Origin: Hydrogenophaga pseudoflava NBRC 102511
GTDB taxonomy: Bacteria; Pseudomonadota; Gammaproteobacteria; Burkholderiales; Burkholderiaceae_C
NCBI RefSeq assembly: GCF_001592285.1
Contig: NZ_BCWQ01000006.1
Span: 62,001-126,000 of the forward strand
Length of the DNA: 64,000 nucleotides
Direction of reading: 5' to 3'
Positions 9,341-19,072 of the stretch are shown here, piece after piece. Position 1 is the stretch's first letter, and each line of letters opens with the position of its first letter. Both the position numbers and the translations under genes were made by a program. The notes beneath the pieces are model-generated. The model did not search any database. It saw nothing but the letters and a program-made list of their open reading frames with translations, and was not told where the DNA came from.

Positions 9341-9363
9341 AATCATATGATGATTGTATGATT
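9341..9363. promoter_or_regulatory. Putative GntR operator in the divergent gap
   Basis: A perfect 7-bp inverted repeat, AATCATA-N9-TATGATT, contains the internal palindrome ATCATATGAT. It lies between the start of the GntR gene and the binding-protein gene, in an AT-rich stretch within a GC-rich neighbourhood. Position and symmetry fit an operator for the dimeric regulator. This is inference from sequence only. Confidence 0.55.
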
Positions 9364-9407
9364 TAAAGAATTCAGCATCTTTCCACCACCAACTCTGGAG
9401 ACAACCC

Positions 9408-10376
9408 ATGCGCAGAACCCTGATGACCTTGGCTTTTTCCCTTGCCGCCGGTGCACTGAGCATCGCGCCCGCCGCGGCCCAGGACTTTCCCAGCAAGCCC
9501 ATCCGCATGGTCGTGCCGGTGCCCCCGGGTGGCACGGGCGACATGGTGTCGAGACTGTTCGCCAACGTCGCAGCCAAAGATCTGGGCCAAACCATCGTGG
9601 TGGAGAACCGCCCCGGCGCCACGGGCAACATTGGTACCGCCGTTGCAGTGAGATCGCCAGCCGACGGTTACACCATCTTCCTGTGCAGCATCGGCAACTG
9701 CGCGGTGAACGCCAGCCTGTATGCCAACCCCGGTTACGACTTGTTCAAGGAAGTGGCGCCAGTCGCGTTGCTTGGCTATTCCATCAACGTGCTGACGGTT
9801 GGCCCCCAAACAGGCATTCAAACCCTCCCCGATCTGCTGACCAAGGCCCGCGCAAGCCAACTGAGCTACGCGTCCTCCGGGGTCGGTGCGTCCAACCACC
9901 TCGGAGGCGAGATGCTCAAGAAAGCCACCGGTGTGCCCATGCTGCATGTGCCGTACAAAGGCTCAGGGCCTGCCATCACCGATCTGCTTGGAGGGCAGGT
10001 TCAGGTGTTCTTCGACAACGAGCCCTCCATCCTGCCCTTCGTCAAGAGCAATCGCGTCAAGGCGCTGGCTGTGACCGGAAGGACTCGTTCGGCCAACCTG
10101 CCAGATGTTCCCACCATGGAAGAGCTGGGCTACAAGGGTTTTGTCATCGAGCCTTGGTATGCCATCGGCGCGCCGGCGGGTACGCCTCCAGCAGTGATCC
10201 AGCGCCTGAATGCCGCCTTCAACCGCGCGCTGCAAGACCCCGCCGTGCGCAAGACGCTGCAAGACGCGGGCATCAATGCCGCTGGCGGCAGCGCGGCGTC
10301 CTTCGGGCAGCACATGCGCCAGGAGCACGACAAATGGGCGGACCTGATCCGTGCCCAGAAGATCTCCGCCGATTGA
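9408..10376 (+). CDS. Tripartite tricarboxylate transporter (Bug/TctC) periplasmic binding protein
   Basis: The 322-residue protein has a cleavable signal peptide ending near APAAAQD, followed by the family pattern FPSKPIRMVVPVPPGG and later GASNHLGGEML and VPYKGSGPA. Bug proteins bind carboxylates such as citrate, aromatic acids or sugar acids in the periplasm. As often in Burkholderiales, no tctA or tctB gene is next to it. The ATG has GGAG 7 nt upstream (9397-9400). It is first in an operon with a dehydratase and a DapA-like enzyme, which suggests that it captures their sugar-acid substrate. Confidence 0.92.
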   Translation: MRRTLMTLAFSLAAGALSIAPAAAQDFPSKPIRMVVPVPPGGTGDMVSRLFANVAAKDLGQTIVVENRPGATGNIGTAVAVRSPADGYTIFLCSIGNCAVNASLYANPGYDLFKEVAPVALLGYSINVLTVGPQTGIQTLPDLLTKARASQLSYASSGVGASNHLGGEMLKKATGVPMLHVPYKGSGPAITDLLGGQVQVFFDNEPSILPFVKSNRVKALAVTGRTRSANLPDVPTMEELGYKGFVIEPWYAIGAPAGTPPAVIQRLNAAFNRALQDPAVRKTLQDAGINAAGGSAASFGQHMRQEHDKWADLIRAQKISAD

Positions 10377-10412
10377 GCCATACCCTGCCCTTCTCTCTGT
10401 TCTTAAGTAGTC

Positions 10413-11615
10413 ATGAAGATCACCGCGATCCAGACCTTCCGCCTGCCTCACCAGCCCAATCTCGTCTGGGTCGAGGTCGAAACCGACGCCGGCCTCGTTG
10501 GCCTGGGCGAGACCTTCCGTGGGGCGGCGGCAGTCGAGACCTATCTGCACACCATGGCCGCGCCGCTGGTGCTGGGCCAGAACCCGCTGGACATCGAGCG
10601 CCTGCACAAGACGCTGTTTCGTGGCTATCTGGGCTTCAACGGAAGTGGCGTGGAAACGCGCGCCGCATCGGCGCTCGACATCGCACTCTGGGACATCTTC
10701 GGCAAGGTCACCGACCAGCCGGTCTACCAGTTGCTGGGAGGTGCCTGCCACGAGCGCATGCGTGTTTACAACACCTGCGCCGGTGTGGACTACAACAGCA
10801 AGAGTCTTCAGCGCCGCCTGATCGAGCCGGGTCAATCGCAAGTGCGTCATCGCTACGACGACCAGATCGCGTTCATCGAAAGTCCTGCCGAACTGGCACA
10901 AAGCCTGCTGGATGAAGGCTTCTGCGCCATGAAAATCTGGCCCTTTGACGGCGCTGCCGCACAGACCGATGGCCAGTTCGTCAGTGGTGCTTCGATGCGT
11001 CAGGGGCTGGAGGTCTTCGAGAAGATCCGACTCGCGGTCGGAGACCGCATCGAAATCATGTGCGAGCTGCACTCCATGTGGAATCTCACCTCTGCGCTAG
11101 CCATCGCGCGCGAGCTGCGGCAATACCGCCCGTTCTGGGCGGAAGACCCGATCAAGATGGACAGCCCTGGTGCGCTGGCCGACTACCGCCGCCTCTCGGG
11201 CATTCCCGTGTGCGGTAGCGAGACCCTGGCCGCACAAGGCGCGTTCCGCGATCTGCTGGCCTCCGACGCGGTCGACATCGTGATGCCCGACCTCTCCTGG
11301 TGTGGCGGCATCACCGAGGCACGCAAAATCGCGAGCCTTGCCGATGCATACCAGAAACCCATTGCCCCGCACGACTGCACCGGCCCGGTGGTGCTCTGGG
11401 CATCACTGCACCTCGCTCTGGCATCGCCCAATGCCATCTTCCAGGAAGTCGTGCGCGCGTTCCTGGCGACGTTCTACCGCGACCTGGTGACCGAACTGCC
11501 GGTCCTGGAGCGGGGCTCGCTGGCGAGACCGACCGCGCCGGGTCTGGGCACCGAGCTCAACCCCGCCGTGCGCAACGACCCCACCGCGATTGTTCGCCGC
11601 ACCGAACACTGCTAA
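10413..11615 (+). CDS. Enolase-superfamily enzyme (mandelate racemase / acid-sugar dehydratase type)
   Basis: The 400-residue protein has the N-terminal capping domain and C-terminal barrel of the mandelate racemase/muconate lactonizing group. Metal ligands are readable as Glu218 (CELH), Glu244 (AEDP) and Glu270 (GSE). His320 (APHD) and Lys174 (MKIW) are candidate acid/base residues, and His220 follows the first metal ligand. This arrangement resembles acid-sugar dehydratases such as galactonate or gluconate dehydratases. It starts 36 nt after the binding-protein gene. Sitting beside a DapA-type enzyme, it probably dehydrates an aldonate or related acid; the exact sugar is not readable. Confidence 0.88.
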   Translation: MKITAIQTFRLPHQPNLVWVEVETDAGLVGLGETFRGAAAVETYLHTMAAPLVLGQNPLDIERLHKTLFRGYLGFNGSGVETRAASALDIALWDIFGKVTDQPVYQLLGGACHERMRVYNTCAGVDYNSKSLQRRLIEPGQSQVRHRYDDQIAFIESPAELAQSLLDEGFCAMKIWPFDGAAAQTDGQFVSGASMRQGLEVFEKIRLAVGDRIEIMCELHSMWNLTSALAIARELRQYRPFWAEDPIKMDSPGALADYRRLSGIPVCGSETLAAQGAFRDLLASDAVDIVMPDLSWCGGITEARKIASLADAYQKPIAPHDCTGPVVLWASLHLALASPNAIFQEVVRAFLATFYRDLVTELPVLERGSLARPTAPGLGTELNPAVRNDPTAIVRRTEHC

Positions 11616-11667
11616 AGCCCGGCACGAGCGCAAGCTTCATTCATCCCAACCGACACAGGACTTTTTC

Positions 11668-12585
11668 ATGCCGACTTTCGACCGCGCCGCGGTGCGCAAC
11701 GCCCTGAACGGCATCTCGGGCATTCTCGTCACGCCGTTCGACGCACAGAACCACCTCACCCCGGCTTTGCAGAAGCCCATCGTGGACCGCGCCATCGACG
11801 CAGGCGTGCACGTGCTGGTGGCCAATGGCAACACCAGCGAGTACTACGCACTGCGCGCCAGCGAAGCGGAGGGCATGGTGGCGGCCAGCGCCGAACACGT
11901 CGCAGGACGTGTACCGCTGCTGGGTGGGGTAGGACGCGGCGTCGAGGAGGCTTGCGACCTGGCCGCTGCCTCATACCGCGCCGGAGCAGACGCACTGATG
12001 ATTCACCAGCCACCCGACCCGTTTGTGTCGCCGCGCGGCGTGGTGGCCTACGTGCAACGTGTGGCCGAAGCCGGTCAGGGTCTGCCAGTGGTTCTCTACC
12101 TCCGCAACGAGAACATCGGCATGGCCACGATCGAGACCTTGTGTGCCATTCCCGAAGTGGTGGGGGTCAAGTGGGCATCGCCCACGCCGCTGCTGCTGTC
12201 CGAAGCCATCCGGCGCACCCGGGAGCGTGGGCTCGCCTGGGTGAATGGCCTGGCCGAGAACTGGGCGCCCGCACTGTATGCGGCCGGCGCACGAGGATTC
12301 ACGTCGGGACTGATCAATGTGCTGCCCGAGTGGTCCATGCAGATTCATGCGGCCCTGGAGCAAGGCGACTATGTGGGTGCTCAGGCCCTGATCGAGGCGG
12401 TGCTGCCGTTCGAAACGCTGCGGGCCCAGGATAACAACGGTACCAACGTCACAGTCGTCAAAGCGGCCCTTCAATTCATGGGGCTCGATTGCGGGGCGAC
12501 ACGGCCGCCCTCGGCCTGGCCATTGACGCCCGAGGCCTCGGCCACGCTCGAGGCACTGGTGCGCGGCTGGAACAAGGCCGTCTGA
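11668..12585 (+). CDS. DapA-family aldolase/dehydratase
   Basis: This 305-residue class I aldolase-fold protein has Schiff-base Lys168 (GVKWAS) and a catalytic Tyr144 (VVLYLRN). The GTTGE motif of true dihydrodipicolinate synthase is replaced by GNTSEYY, which argues for a different keto acid, for example a 2-keto-3-deoxy sugar acid or 5-dehydro-4-deoxyglucarate. The start has AGGA 7 nt upstream. As the last gene of the operon it would process the product of the enolase-superfamily dehydratase, yielding pyruvate plus an aldehyde or a 2-oxo semialdehyde. Confidence 0.87.
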   Translation: MPTFDRAAVRNALNGISGILVTPFDAQNHLTPALQKPIVDRAIDAGVHVLVANGNTSEYYALRASEAEGMVAASAEHVAGRVPLLGGVGRGVEEACDLAAASYRAGADALMIHQPPDPFVSPRGVVAYVQRVAEAGQGLPVVLYLRNENIGMATIETLCAIPEVVGVKWASPTPLLLSEAIRRTRERGLAWVNGLAENWAPALYAAGARGFTSGLINVLPEWSMQIHAALEQGDYVGAQALIEAVLPFETLRAQDNNGTNVTVVKAALQFMGLDCGATRPPSAWPLTPEASATLEALVRGWNKAV

Positions 12586-12604
12586 TCGGTCGTCGGACAG
12601 CAAA

Positions 12605-12634
12605 AAGGCCCGGGCGGGGAACCGTCCGGGCCTT
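12605..12634. terminator. Bidirectional terminator between the DapA-like gene and lpdA
   Basis: 13-bp arms (AAGGCCCGGGCGG and its near-complement, with one mismatch) enclose a 4-nt loop, with A and T stretches outside. It lies between the convergent ends of the sugar-acid operon and the pyruvate dehydrogenase operon. Confidence 0.8.
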
Positions 12635-12658
12635 GGTTTTGAACAGCGCCTGGGCGGC

Positions 12659-14494
12659 TTACTTCTTGCTCGGCGGCAGGTCGGTGCAGGACCCGTGCGC
12701 CACCTCCGCCGCCATGCCGATGCTCTCGCCCAGCGTGGGGTGCGGGTGGATGGTCTTGCCGATGTCTACCGCGTCGGCGCCCATCTCGATGGCCAGCGCG
12801 ATCTCGCCGATCATGTCGCCGGCGTGGGTGCCCACGATGCCGCCGCCCAGGATCTTGCCGTGGCCATGGGCCTCGGGCGAGTCGTCGAACAGCAGTTTGG
12901 TGAAACCCTCGTCGCGGCCGTTGGCAATCGCGCGGCCGGAGGCCGTCCAGGGAAACAGGCCCTTCTTGACCTTGATGCCCTGCGCCTTGGCCTGGTCCTC
13001 GGTCAGGCCCACCCAGGCCACCTCGGGGTCGGTGTAGGCCACGCTGGGGATCACGCGGGCGTTGAAGGCGGCCGAGGCCAGGTCCTTGTTGCCCTGCAGT
13101 TCACCGGCAATGACTTCCGCCGCCACGTGCGCCTCGTGCACCGCCTTGTGTGCCAGCATGGGCTGGCCCACGATGTCGCCGATGGCGAAGATGTGCGGCA
13201 CGTTGGTGCGCATCTGGATGTCGACGTTGATGAAACCGCGGTCGGTCACCGCCACGCCGGCCTTGTCGGCGGCGATCTTCTTGCCGTTGGGCGTGCGGCC
13301 CACCGCCTGCAACACCAGGTCGTAGGTGCCTTCGCTCTTGGTGCCGTCCAGGCCCTCGAACTGCACCTTGATGCCTTCGGGCGTGGCCGTGGCGCCCACG
13401 GTCTTGGTCTTCAACATGATGTTGTCGAAGCGGCCCTTGTTCATCTTCTCCCAAACCTTGACCAGGTCGCGGTCGGCGCCCTGCATCAGCCCGTCCATCA
13501 TCTCCACCACGTCCAGGCGGGCACCCAGCGTGCTGTAGACCGTGCCCATCTCCAGGCCGATGATGCCGCCGCCGACGATGAGCATCTTCTTGGGCACGCC
13601 CTTGAGCGCCAGCGCGCCGGTCGAGTCCACGATGCGCTCGTCCTGCGGGAAGAACGGCAGGCGCACCGCCTGCGAGCCGGCGGCGATGATGCACTTCTTG
13701 AAGGCCACGACCTTCTTGGTGCCCGTCTTGTCCTGCCCGGTGCCGGTCGTCTCTTCCACTTCGACGTGGTTGGGGCCGACGAAGGCGCCGTAGCCGCGCA
13801 CGGTGGTGACCTTGCGCATCTTGGCCATGGCGGCCAGGCCACCGGTCAGCTTGCCGATCACCTTTTCCTTGTGGGCGCGCAGCTTGTCCACGCTGACCGT
13901 TGGCTTGCCGAATTCGACGCCCAGGTCGCCCAGGTGGGAGACCTCGTCCATCACCGCCGCCACGTGCAGCAGCGCCTTGGACGGGATGCAGCCCACGTTC
14001 AGGCAGACGCCGCCCAGCTGGGCGTAGCGCTCGACGATCACGACCTTCAGGCCCAGATCGGCGGCGCGGAAGGCGGCCGAGTAGCCGCCAGGGCCGGCGC
14101 CCAGCACCAGCACGTCGCATTCGATGTCGGCAGAACCGGTGAATGCAGCGCCGAAGCTGGCGGCCGTGGGGGCCACGACCGGCGCAGCGGCCGGGGCCGC
14201 CGCGGGTGCGGCTGCAGACGCAGGCGCCGCGGCCGGCGCGGGAGCCGCCGCAGCGCCCTCCGCGTCCAGCACCAGCACGACCGAACCTTCGCTGACCTTG
14301 TCGCCCAGCTTGACCTTGAGCTCTTTCACCACGCCAGCGTGCGACGAGGGGATCTCCATCGAGGCCTTGTCAGACTCGACCGTGATGAGGCTTTGCTCGG
14401 CCTTGACGGTGTCGCCCGGCTTGACCAGCAGTTCGATGACCGCGACCTCGTCGAAGTCGCCGATGTCGGGAACCTTGATGTCCATGAGTGCCAT
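12659..14494 (-). CDS. lpdA: Dihydrolipoyl dehydrogenase (E3) with N-terminal lipoyl domain
   Basis: This FAD flavoprotein of 611 residues reoxidises dihydrolipoyl groups of the pyruvate dehydrogenase complex with NAD. Residues 1-80 form a lipoyl domain with acceptor Lys43 in ESDKASME. An Ala/Pro-rich linker follows, and then the E3 core: GAGPGGY for FAD, redox pair Cys164/Cys169, an NAD-binding GGGIIGLE, and the catalytic IHPHPTLGE near the C terminus. E3 with its own lipoyl domain is known in betaproteobacteria and Neisseria. It is the last gene of aceE-aceF-lpdA, 10 nt after aceF. Confidence 0.97.
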   Translation of the reverse strand: MALMDIKVPDIGDFDEVAVIELLVKPGDTVKAEQSLITVESDKASMEIPSSHAGVVKELKVKLGDKVSEGSVVLVLDAEGAAAAPAPAAAPASAAAPAAAPAAAPVVAPTAASFGAAFTGSADIECDVLVLGAGPGGYSAAFRAADLGLKVVIVERYAQLGGVCLNVGCIPSKALLHVAAVMDEVSHLGDLGVEFGKPTVSVDKLRAHKEKVIGKLTGGLAAMAKMRKVTTVRGYGAFVGPNHVEVEETTGTGQDKTGTKKVVAFKKCIIAAGSQAVRLPFFPQDERIVDSTGALALKGVPKKMLIVGGGIIGLEMGTVYSTLGARLDVVEMMDGLMQGADRDLVKVWEKMNKGRFDNIMLKTKTVGATATPEGIKVQFEGLDGTKSEGTYDLVLQAVGRTPNGKKIAADKAGVAVTDRGFINVDIQMRTNVPHIFAIGDIVGQPMLAHKAVHEAHVAAEVIAGELQGNKDLASAAFNARVIPSVAYTDPEVAWVGLTEDQAKAQGIKVKKGLFPWTASGRAIANGRDEGFTKLLFDDSPEAHGHGKILGGGIVGTHAGDMIGEIALAIEMGADAVDIGKTIHPHPTLGESIGMAAEVAHGSCTDLPPSKK

Positions 14495-14504
14495 CGTGCG
14501 CTCC

Positions 14505-16148
14505 TTACAGAAGAACGCGACGGAAGTCGCTCAGGATCTGGCCGAGGTACGCATTGAAGCGCGCCGCCGCAGCGCCGTCGATCACGCGGTGATCCCAGGT
14601 CAGGCTCAGCGGCAGCATCAGGCGCGGCACGAACTGCTTGCCGTCCCACACCGGTTCCATCTGGCTCTTGCAGACGCCCAGGATGGCGACTTCGGGTGCG
14701 TTGATGATGGGCGTGAAGTAACGGCCACCGATGCCACCCAGGCTGGAGATGGTGAAGGTGGCGCCGGACATGTCGGCGGGGCCGAGCTTGCCGTCGCGCG
14801 CCTTCTTGGCCAGTTCACCCATTTCCTGGCTGATCTGCAGCACGCCCTTCTTGTCGGCGTCCTTGATGACGGGCACGACCAGACCGTTGGGTGTGTCGGC
14901 CGCAAAACCGATGTGCCAGTACTGCTTGTAGACCAGCGCATCGCCGTCCAGCGAGCTGTTGAACTCGGGGAACTTCTTGAGCGCGGCGACGCACGCCTTG
15001 ATCAGGAAGGCCAGCATCGTGACCTTGATGCCGCTCTTCTCGTTCTCCTTGTTGGTGGACACGCGGAAGGCTTCGAGGTCGGTGATGTCGGCGTCGTCGT
15101 GGTTGGTGACGGCCGGGATCATCACGGCGTTGCGCAGCAGGTTGGCGCCGCTGATCTTCTTGATGCGGCCCAGCTCCTTGCGCTCGATCGGGCCGAACTT
15201 GGCGAAGTCCACCTTGGGCCAGGGGATCAGGCCCAGCTCGGAGCCACCGCCGCCCGTCGATGCCGAGGCCTTGGCGGCTTGCGCCTTGGTCTGCACCGCG
15301 CCGGCCATGACCGACTTGGTGAACGACTGGATGTCTTCGGCCGTGATGCGGCCCTTCAGGCCCGAGCCCTTGACCTCGTCCAGCGGCACGCCCAGTTCGC
15401 GGGCGAACTTGCGCACCGACGGCGAGGCGTGCGGCAGGCCCAGCGCCGGGGTGGCGGTGGGGTTGTGCGCCGGAGCGGCCGCCGGGGCCACGTCAGCAGC
15501 CGGAGCCGCCACGGCTGCGGCGGCGGGAGCGGCCACCGGGGCGGCGGCTGCCGGTGCCGGCGCAGCGGCGCCCGCGGCACCCTCCAGGATCGCCAGCAGG
15601 TCACCGATGTTGACCTTGTCGCCGACCTTCACCTTGAGTTCCTTGAGCACGCCGGCGTGCGAAGACGGAATCTCCATCGACGCCTTGTCGGACTCGACCG
15701 TGATCAGGCTCTGCTCGACCTTGATGCTGTCGCCAGGCTTGACAAACACTTCAATGACCGCGACGTCCTTGAAGTCGCCGATGTCGGGCACGCGCACTTC
15801 CACCGGTCCCGCAGCAGCAGGCGCTGCAACCGGCGCAGCCACCGGGGCTGCCGCAGGGGCCGGGGCCGGAGCCGGTGCAGCGGCGGCAGGTGCCGGCGCA
15901 GCGGCCTCACCAGCGGCTTCCACCACCAGCACCACAGAACCTTCTTTCACCTTGTCGCCCAGCGCCACGCGCATTTCTTTGACCACGCCAGCGGTGCTGG
16001 ACGGGATCTCCATCGAGGCCTTGTCGCTCTCGACCGTGATCAGCGACTGCTCGGCCTTGACCGTGTCGCCCACCTTGACCAGCAGTTCGATGACCGCCAC
16101 TTCGTCGAAGTCGCCGATGTCCGGGACCTTCACTTCTACCAGTGCCAT
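14505..16148 (-). CDS. aceF: Pyruvate dehydrogenase E2, dihydrolipoamide acetyltransferase
   Basis: The 547-residue E2 core enzyme moves acetyl groups from E1 to CoA. It has two lipoyl domains (Lys43 and Lys155, each in ESDKASME), Ala/Pro-rich swinging linkers, a peripheral subunit-binding domain ([13 protein letters not shown]) and a catalytic acetyltransferase domain ending with His520 and Asp524 in DHRVIDG. E. coli E2 has three lipoyl domains; here two sit on E2 and one on E3. It starts 18 nt after aceE. Confidence 0.97.
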   Translation of the reverse strand: MALVEVKVPDIGDFDEVAVIELLVKVGDTVKAEQSLITVESDKASMEIPSSTAGVVKEMRVALGDKVKEGSVVLVVEAAGEAAAPAPAAAAPAPAPAPAAAPVAAPVAAPAAAGPVEVRVPDIGDFKDVAVIEVFVKPGDSIKVEQSLITVESDKASMEIPSSHAGVLKELKVKVGDKVNIGDLLAILEGAAGAAAPAPAAAAPVAAPAAAAVAAPAADVAPAAAPAHNPTATPALGLPHASPSVRKFARELGVPLDEVKGSGLKGRITAEDIQSFTKSVMAGAVQTKAQAAKASASTGGGGSELGLIPWPKVDFAKFGPIERKELGRIKKISGANLLRNAVMIPAVTNHDDADITDLEAFRVSTNKENEKSGIKVTMLAFLIKACVAALKKFPEFNSSLDGDALVYKQYWHIGFAADTPNGLVVPVIKDADKKGVLQISQEMGELAKKARDGKLGPADMSGATFTISSLGGIGGRYFTPIINAPEVAILGVCKSQMEPVWDGKQFVPRLMLPLSLTWDHRVIDGAAAARFNAYLGQILSDFRRVLL

Positions 16149-16166
16149 GTTCTTGTCTCCGGATGT

Positions 16167-18869
16167 TTAAGCGTAGAGCGGGTTGACCTTGTCGGTCTTG
16201 ATGCCGTACTTCTTGATCGCCTCGGCCACCTTGGCCAGCGGCAGCTTGCCCTCGTCGGCCAGCGCGCGCAGGGCGGCGACCACGATGTAGTGGCGGTTGA
16301 TCTCGAAGTGCTCGCGCAGCTTGCTGCGGAAGTCGCTGCGGCCGAAACCGTCGGTGCCCAGCACCTTGTACTCGCGGCCCTTGGGGATGAAGGGGCGGAT
16401 CTGCTCGGCGTAGTTCTTCATGTAGTCGGTCGAGGCGACCACCGGACCGGCGTGCTTTTCGAGCTGCTGCGCCACAAACGGCACGCGTTGCTTCTCGGTC
16501 GGGTGCAGCAGGTTGAAGCGCTCGCAGTCCTGGCCGTCGCGGGTCAGTTCGTTGAAGCTCGGGCAGCTCCACACGTCGGCCTGCACGCCCCAGTCGGTGG
16601 CCAGCAGTGCCTGGGCAGCGATGGACTCACGCAGGATGGTGCCGGAGCCCAGCAGCTGCACGCGCTTGTCGCCTTCGGCGCCCGGCTTGCACAGGTACAT
16701 GCCCTTGATGATCTGCTCTTCCGTGCCGGCGGTCAGGCCGGGCATGGCGTAGTTCTCGTTCAACAGCGTCAGGTAATAGAAGACGTTGTCCTGCTTCTCC
16801 ACCATGCGCTTCAAGCCGTGGTGCAGGATCACGCCGACTTCGTGCGCGAAGGTCGGGTCGTAGCTGACGCAGTTCGGGATCGTGCCGGCCAGGATGTGGC
16901 TGTGGCCGTCTTCGTGCTGCAGGCCCTCGCCGTTCAGTGTGGTCCGGCCGGACGTGCCGCCCAACAGGAAGCCGCGGGCTTGCATGTCGCCGGCGGCCCA
17001 GGCCAGGTCGCCGATGCGCTGGAAGCCGAACATCGAGTAGTACACATAGAACGGCACCATGATGCGGTTCGAGGTGCTGTACGACGTGGCCGCCGCGATC
17101 CAGCTGGACATGCCGCCGGCTTCGTTGATACCTTCCTGCAGGATCTGGCCGGCCTTGTCTTCCTTGTAGTACATGACCTGGTCCTTGTCGACCGGGGTGT
17201 ACTGCTGGCCTGCGGGGTTGTAGATGCCGACCTGGCGGAACAGGCCTTCCATGCCGAAGGTGCGGGCCTCGTCGACCAGGATGGGCACCACGCGCGGGCC
17301 CAGGGCCTGGTCGCGCAGCAGCTGGGTCAGGAAGCGCACATAGGCTTGCGTGGTGGAGATTTCGCGGCCTTCAGCGGTCGGCTCCAGTACGGCCTTGAAG
17401 GTCTCCAGCGAGGGCACGGTGAAGCTCTCGTCGGCCTTGGTGCGGCGCTTGGGCAGGTAGCCGCCCAGGGCCTTGCGGCGCTCGTGCAGGTACTGCATCT
17501 CCGGCGTGTCGTCGGCCGGCTTGTAAAAGGGAATCTTGGGCAGCTCGCTGTCCGGGATCGGGATGTTGAAGCGGTCGCGGAAGTACTTGATGTCCTCGTC
17601 CGTCAGCTTCTTGGTCTGGTGGACGGTGTTCTTGCCTTCGCCGGCCTTGCCCATGCCGAAGCCCTTGACCGTCTTGATCAGCAGCACGGTCGGCTGGCCC
17701 TTGTGGTTCACGGCCTGGTGGTAGGCGGCGTAGACCTTCTGCGGGTCGTGGCCACCGCGGCGCAGGTTCCAGATGTCGTCGTCGCTCATGTGCGAGACGA
17801 GTTCCAGCGCCTTCGGATCGCGGCCGAAGAAGTGCTTGCGCACGTAGGCCCCGTCGTTGGCCTTGAAGGCCTGATAGTCGCCGTCCAGCGTCTCCATCAT
17901 GATCTTGCGCAAGGCGCCGTCCTTGTCGCGCGCCAGCAGCGGGTCCCAGTTGGAGCCCCACAGCAGTTTGATCACGTTCCAGCCGGAACCGCGGAACTCG
18001 CCTTCGAGTTCCTGGATGATCTTGCCGTTGCCACGCACCGGACCGTCCAGGCGCTGCAGGTTGCAGTTCACCACGAAGATCAGGTTGTCGAGGTTTTCGC
18101 GCGCGGCCAGGCTGATGGCGCCCAGCGACTCGACCTCGTCCATTTCACCGTCGCCGCAGAACACCCAGACCTTGCGGTTCTCGGTGTTGGCGATGCCACG
18201 GGCGTGCAGGTACTTCAGGAAGCGCGCCTGGTAAATCGCCATCAGCGGGCCCAGGCCCATCGAGACGGTCGGGAACTGCCAGAACTCGGGCATCAGCTTG
18301 GGGTGCGGATAGCTCGACAAACCCTTGCCGTCCACTTCCTGGCGGAAATGCAGCAGCTGCTCTTCGGTCAGGCGGCCTTCCAGGTAGGCGCGGGCGTAGA
18401 CGCCGGGCGACACGTGGCCCTGGATGTACAGGCAGTCACCGCCGTGGTTCTCGGACTCGGCGTGCCAGAAGTGGTTGAAGCCGGCGCCGAACATGTGGGC
18501 CAGCGAAGCGAACGAACCGATGTGACCACCCAGGTCACCGCCATCATCCGGGTTGTGGCGGTTGGCCTTGACCACCATCGCCATGGCGTTCCAGCGCATG
18601 TAGGCACGCAGGCGTTCTTCGATCTCGATGTTGCCGGGGCAGCGGGCCTCTTCGGTTGGCTCGATGGTGTTCACATAGCCGGTGTTGGCCGAGAACGGCA
18701 TGTCGATGCTGTTCTGGCGGGCTTCCTCGAGCAGTTGCTCCAGCAGGAAGTGGGCGCGCTCAGGGCCCTCTTTTTCAATGACGGCGGCCAGCGCCTCCAT
18801 CCATTCGCGGGTTTCCTGGGCATCGATGTCCCCGGCACCACGGTTGTTCTGAGCGTCGGACGCTGACAT
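16167..18869 (-). CDS. aceE: Pyruvate dehydrogenase E1 component, homodimeric type
   Basis: The 900-residue protein matches the length and pattern of homodimeric E1, which decarboxylates pyruvate using thiamine diphosphate and transfers the acetyl group to lipoyl-E2. The GDGEMDE cofactor motif and EGRLTEEQLLHFRQE region are readable. The ATG has AGGAGAC 5-6 nt upstream. It is first in the operon, so its upstream AT-rich region controls all three subunits. The divergent neighbour is a PAS sensor kinase. Confidence 0.98.
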   Translation of the reverse strand: MSASDAQNNRGAGDIDAQETREWMEALAAVIEKEGPERAHFLLEQLLEEARQNSIDMPFSANTGYVNTIEPTEEARCPGNIEIEERLRAYMRWNAMAMVVKANRHNPDDGGDLGGHIGSFASLAHMFGAGFNHFWHAESENHGGDCLYIQGHVSPGVYARAYLEGRLTEEQLLHFRQEVDGKGLSSYPHPKLMPEFWQFPTVSMGLGPLMAIYQARFLKYLHARGIANTENRKVWVFCGDGEMDEVESLGAISLAARENLDNLIFVVNCNLQRLDGPVRGNGKIIQELEGEFRGSGWNVIKLLWGSNWDPLLARDKDGALRKIMMETLDGDYQAFKANDGAYVRKHFFGRDPKALELVSHMSDDDIWNLRRGGHDPQKVYAAYHQAVNHKGQPTVLLIKTVKGFGMGKAGEGKNTVHQTKKLTDEDIKYFRDRFNIPIPDSELPKIPFYKPADDTPEMQYLHERRKALGGYLPKRRTKADESFTVPSLETFKAVLEPTAEGREISTTQAYVRFLTQLLRDQALGPRVVPILVDEARTFGMEGLFRQVGIYNPAGQQYTPVDKDQVMYYKEDKAGQILQEGINEAGGMSSWIAAATSYSTSNRIMVPFYVYYSMFGFQRIGDLAWAAGDMQARGFLLGGTSGRTTLNGEGLQHEDGHSHILAGTIPNCVSYDPTFAHEVGVILHHGLKRMVEKQDNVFYYLTLLNENYAMPGLTAGTEEQIIKGMYLCKPGAEGDKRVQLLGSGTILRESIAAQALLATDWGVQADVWSCPSFNELTRDGQDCERFNLLHPTEKQRVPFVAQQLEKHAGPVVASTDYMKNYAEQIRPFIPKGREYKVLGTDGFGRSDFRSKLREHFEINRHYIVVAALRALADEGKLPLAKVAEAIKKYGIKTDKVNPLYA

Positions 18870-19072
18870 GGCTGTCTCCTGTGGGTTTGAAATAAAGCTT
18901 ACGGCGGTGATTCCGCAGTGTCACGGATTTTTCCACAGATCATTTTCAATTTCAATATGTGCTCTATGATTTCTTTATATGAAATATTACCGCGCACATG
19001 TTGTGGCGTCTGCTGCGCGCTCCGCCGACTCTGGCCTGTGGATTCCGCGGGCACACCCGTACACTCGAACGA
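18870..19072. promoter_or_regulatory. Divergent control region between aceE and a sensor kinase
   Basis: This 203-bp gap holds a markedly AT-rich core (about 18920-18990) in otherwise GC-rich DNA. It contains TTGAAA-like hexamers on the minus strand and an imperfect dyad ATTTC-N7-GAAAT (18969-18985). It must carry the pyruvate dehydrogenase promoter on one side and the kinase promoter on the other, but I cannot assign exact -35/-10 pairs. Confidence 0.45.

Noticed and set aside
8594..9631. Extended GntR start reaching 9631
   Set aside because: The extra residues run through the signal peptide region of the divergent binding-protein gene and its promoter; family length supports a start near 9300.
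14124..18866. A 1580-codon plus-strand frame opposite aceE and aceF
   Set aside because: It arises from the strong codon bias of aceE and aceF on the other strand; no motif or ribosome site supports it.
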